A stretch of 6,901 nt of DNA from Thermoplasmata archaeon. GTDB lineage: Bacteria; Actinomycetota; Acidimicrobiia; Acidimicrobiales; Acidimicrobiaceae. Shown in pieces: positions 6,144 through 6,901 of the stretch. Under the pieces are notes generated by a model that worked only from the letters and a program-made list of their open reading frames with translations, was not told the DNA's origin and did not search any database. How positions within the stretch are numbered: position 1 is the first letter of the stretch; every line of letters begins with the position of its first letter. The stretch covers positions 1 to 6,901 of the forward strand of contig JAKBHQ010000136.1 of the NCBI GenBank assembly GCA_021836665.1, written 5' to 3'. A program made the translations under genes and the position numbers.

Positions 6144-6901
6144 ATGGATACAAAAGGATCGACATACGCCGCATCGGGGATGTTGGACTCATCCGACGAC
6201 GGTAATATCGTCACGACCAGGAACCTGACCAAGAAGTTTGGAGAGCGGATCGCAGTTAACAGAGTTAGCCTTGCGATTCCAAGGGGCATCGCTTTTGGGT
6301 ATCTCGGACCAAATGGAGCAGGAAAGACGACCCTTATCAGGATGCTACTTGGACTCACCCAGCCAACTTCCGGCGAAATGGTGCTTAGGGGATATCGACT
6401 CCCAGCCCATCGCAGTGCCGCACTTTCCAGGGTCGGTGCAATTATCGAAGAGCCACGCTTCCACCCCCATCTGACCGGAAGGGAGAACCTCGAAGTCTTT
6501 GCGTCGGTCAGGGATAAGGAGTCTTTCGGGAGGATCTCGAGTTCGCTAGAGCGAGTGGGATTGGGAGATCGTTCAAATGAGCGGGTCAGGGGTTATTCCC
6601 TCGGTATGCGTCAGCGCCTCGGAATTGCCCGTTGCCTTCTGTCGGACCCGGAGCTTTTGATCCTTGACGAGCCGATGAATGGCCTAGACCCGGCTGGAAT
6701 TCTTGAGTTTCGGCACCTGATAAGGAGCTTTGTCGATGAAGGGCGAACGGTAGTCATCTCATCGCACCTCCTGGATGAGATAGAAAAGACTTGCGATGCA
6801 GTGGCAATTGTAGACAGTGGACAAGTTGTAAAGCAAGGAAACCTATCCGAGCTGACCGGCATATCAACGGGTACGGCACTTTTTGAAGTAAATTCGAGCG
6901 A
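6144..6901 (+). CDS. ABC exporter ATPase, BcrA/LanF-like, C-terminus cut by window edge
   Basis: The frame is open from ATG 6144 to the right edge (252 codons); an in-frame TAG at 6132-6134 blocks any earlier start. The protein has every ABC ATPase motif in order: Walker A GPNGAGKTT (55-63), an IIEEPRFHPHLTG segment (100-112) in the Q-loop place, signature YSLGMRQ (151-157), Walker B LLILDEP (171-177, catalytic E176), D-loop GLD (180-182) and switch histidine H208 in ISSH. The IEEP segment and YSLGM signature point to the ABC-2 exporter ATPases related to BcrA and LanF, which power membrane partners that remove peptides or other compounds. Its permease should follow outside the window. Start choice is uncertain: ATG 6144 has a weak GGG upstream, and ATG 6180, preceded by GGGG, would drop 12 poorly conserved residues. 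Substrate cannot be predicted. Confidence 0.9.
   Translation, partial: MDTKGSTYAASGMLDSSDDGNIVTTRNLTKKFGERIAVNRVSLAIPRGIAFGYLGPNGAGKTTLIRMLLGLTQPTSGEMVLRGYRLPAHRSAALSRVGAIIEEPRFHPHLTGRENLEVFASVRDKESFGRISSSLERVGLGDRSNERVRGYSLGMRQRLGIARCLLSDPELLILDEPMNGLDPAGILEFRHLIRSFVDEGRTVVISSHLLDEIEKTCDAVAIVDSGQVVKQGNLSELTGISTGTALFEVNSS

Noticed and set aside
6028..6228. 66-codon GTG-started frame before the ABC gene
   Set aside because: It overlaps the ABC coding start out of frame, lacks a good ribosome site and has no recognisable features.

Overview
The window looks like chromosomal DNA of a mid-GC actinobacterium. The Fur-family protein has the cysteine and histidine signature of actinobacterial FurA, several genes start with GTG or TTG, and the Dps is of the common actinobacterial type. 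An iron-cycling member of the Acidimicrobiia would fit, but that is a guess from the overall look and not something the sequence proves. No phage, transposase, CRISPR array, rRNA or tRNA was recognised.

Layout. The left two thirds is read on the minus strand. From upstream to downstream it holds a lipoprotein solute-binding protein (3403-4518), a fused two-domain ABC permease of the ferric-iron (FbpB/AfuB) type only 4 bases further on (1605-3398), and, after a 133-base gap with a possible promoter, a SulP-family anion transporter with a C-terminal STAS domain that runs off the left edge (1-1471). No ATPase for the importer is present between or beside its genes. A 255-base spacer containing a 15-bp tandem repeat separates this group from a FurA-like regulator (4774-5238, minus), which is divergent from a dps gene (5343-5813, plus). 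The short fur-dps spacer holds a 7-bp-arm dyad, two back-to-back TATACT -10 elements and a run of small AT-rich palindromes. dps ends at a very strong hairpin terminator (5848-5896). A 247-base non-coding stretch with a widely spaced 15-bp inverted repeat follows, then the start of a BcrA-type ABC exporter ATPase (6144 to the right edge).

How the parts may work together. A metal- or peroxide-responsive FurA repressor facing the iron-storing, DNA-protecting Dps is a coherent oxidative-stress and iron module, and the dyad over the fur -10 suggests autoregulation. The neighbouring importer belongs to the iron-uptake family, and its upstream region shares a 10-base word with the fur-dps spacer, so common control is possible but unproven. 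However, its binding protein lacks the tandem tyrosines that bind iron in classical members, so the substrate should be left open. The most worthwhile points are the fur-dps control region, the ATPase-less importer with its altered ligand site, and the tandem repeat that places four in-frame stop codons at the end of fur. Nothing here is clearly a new system.
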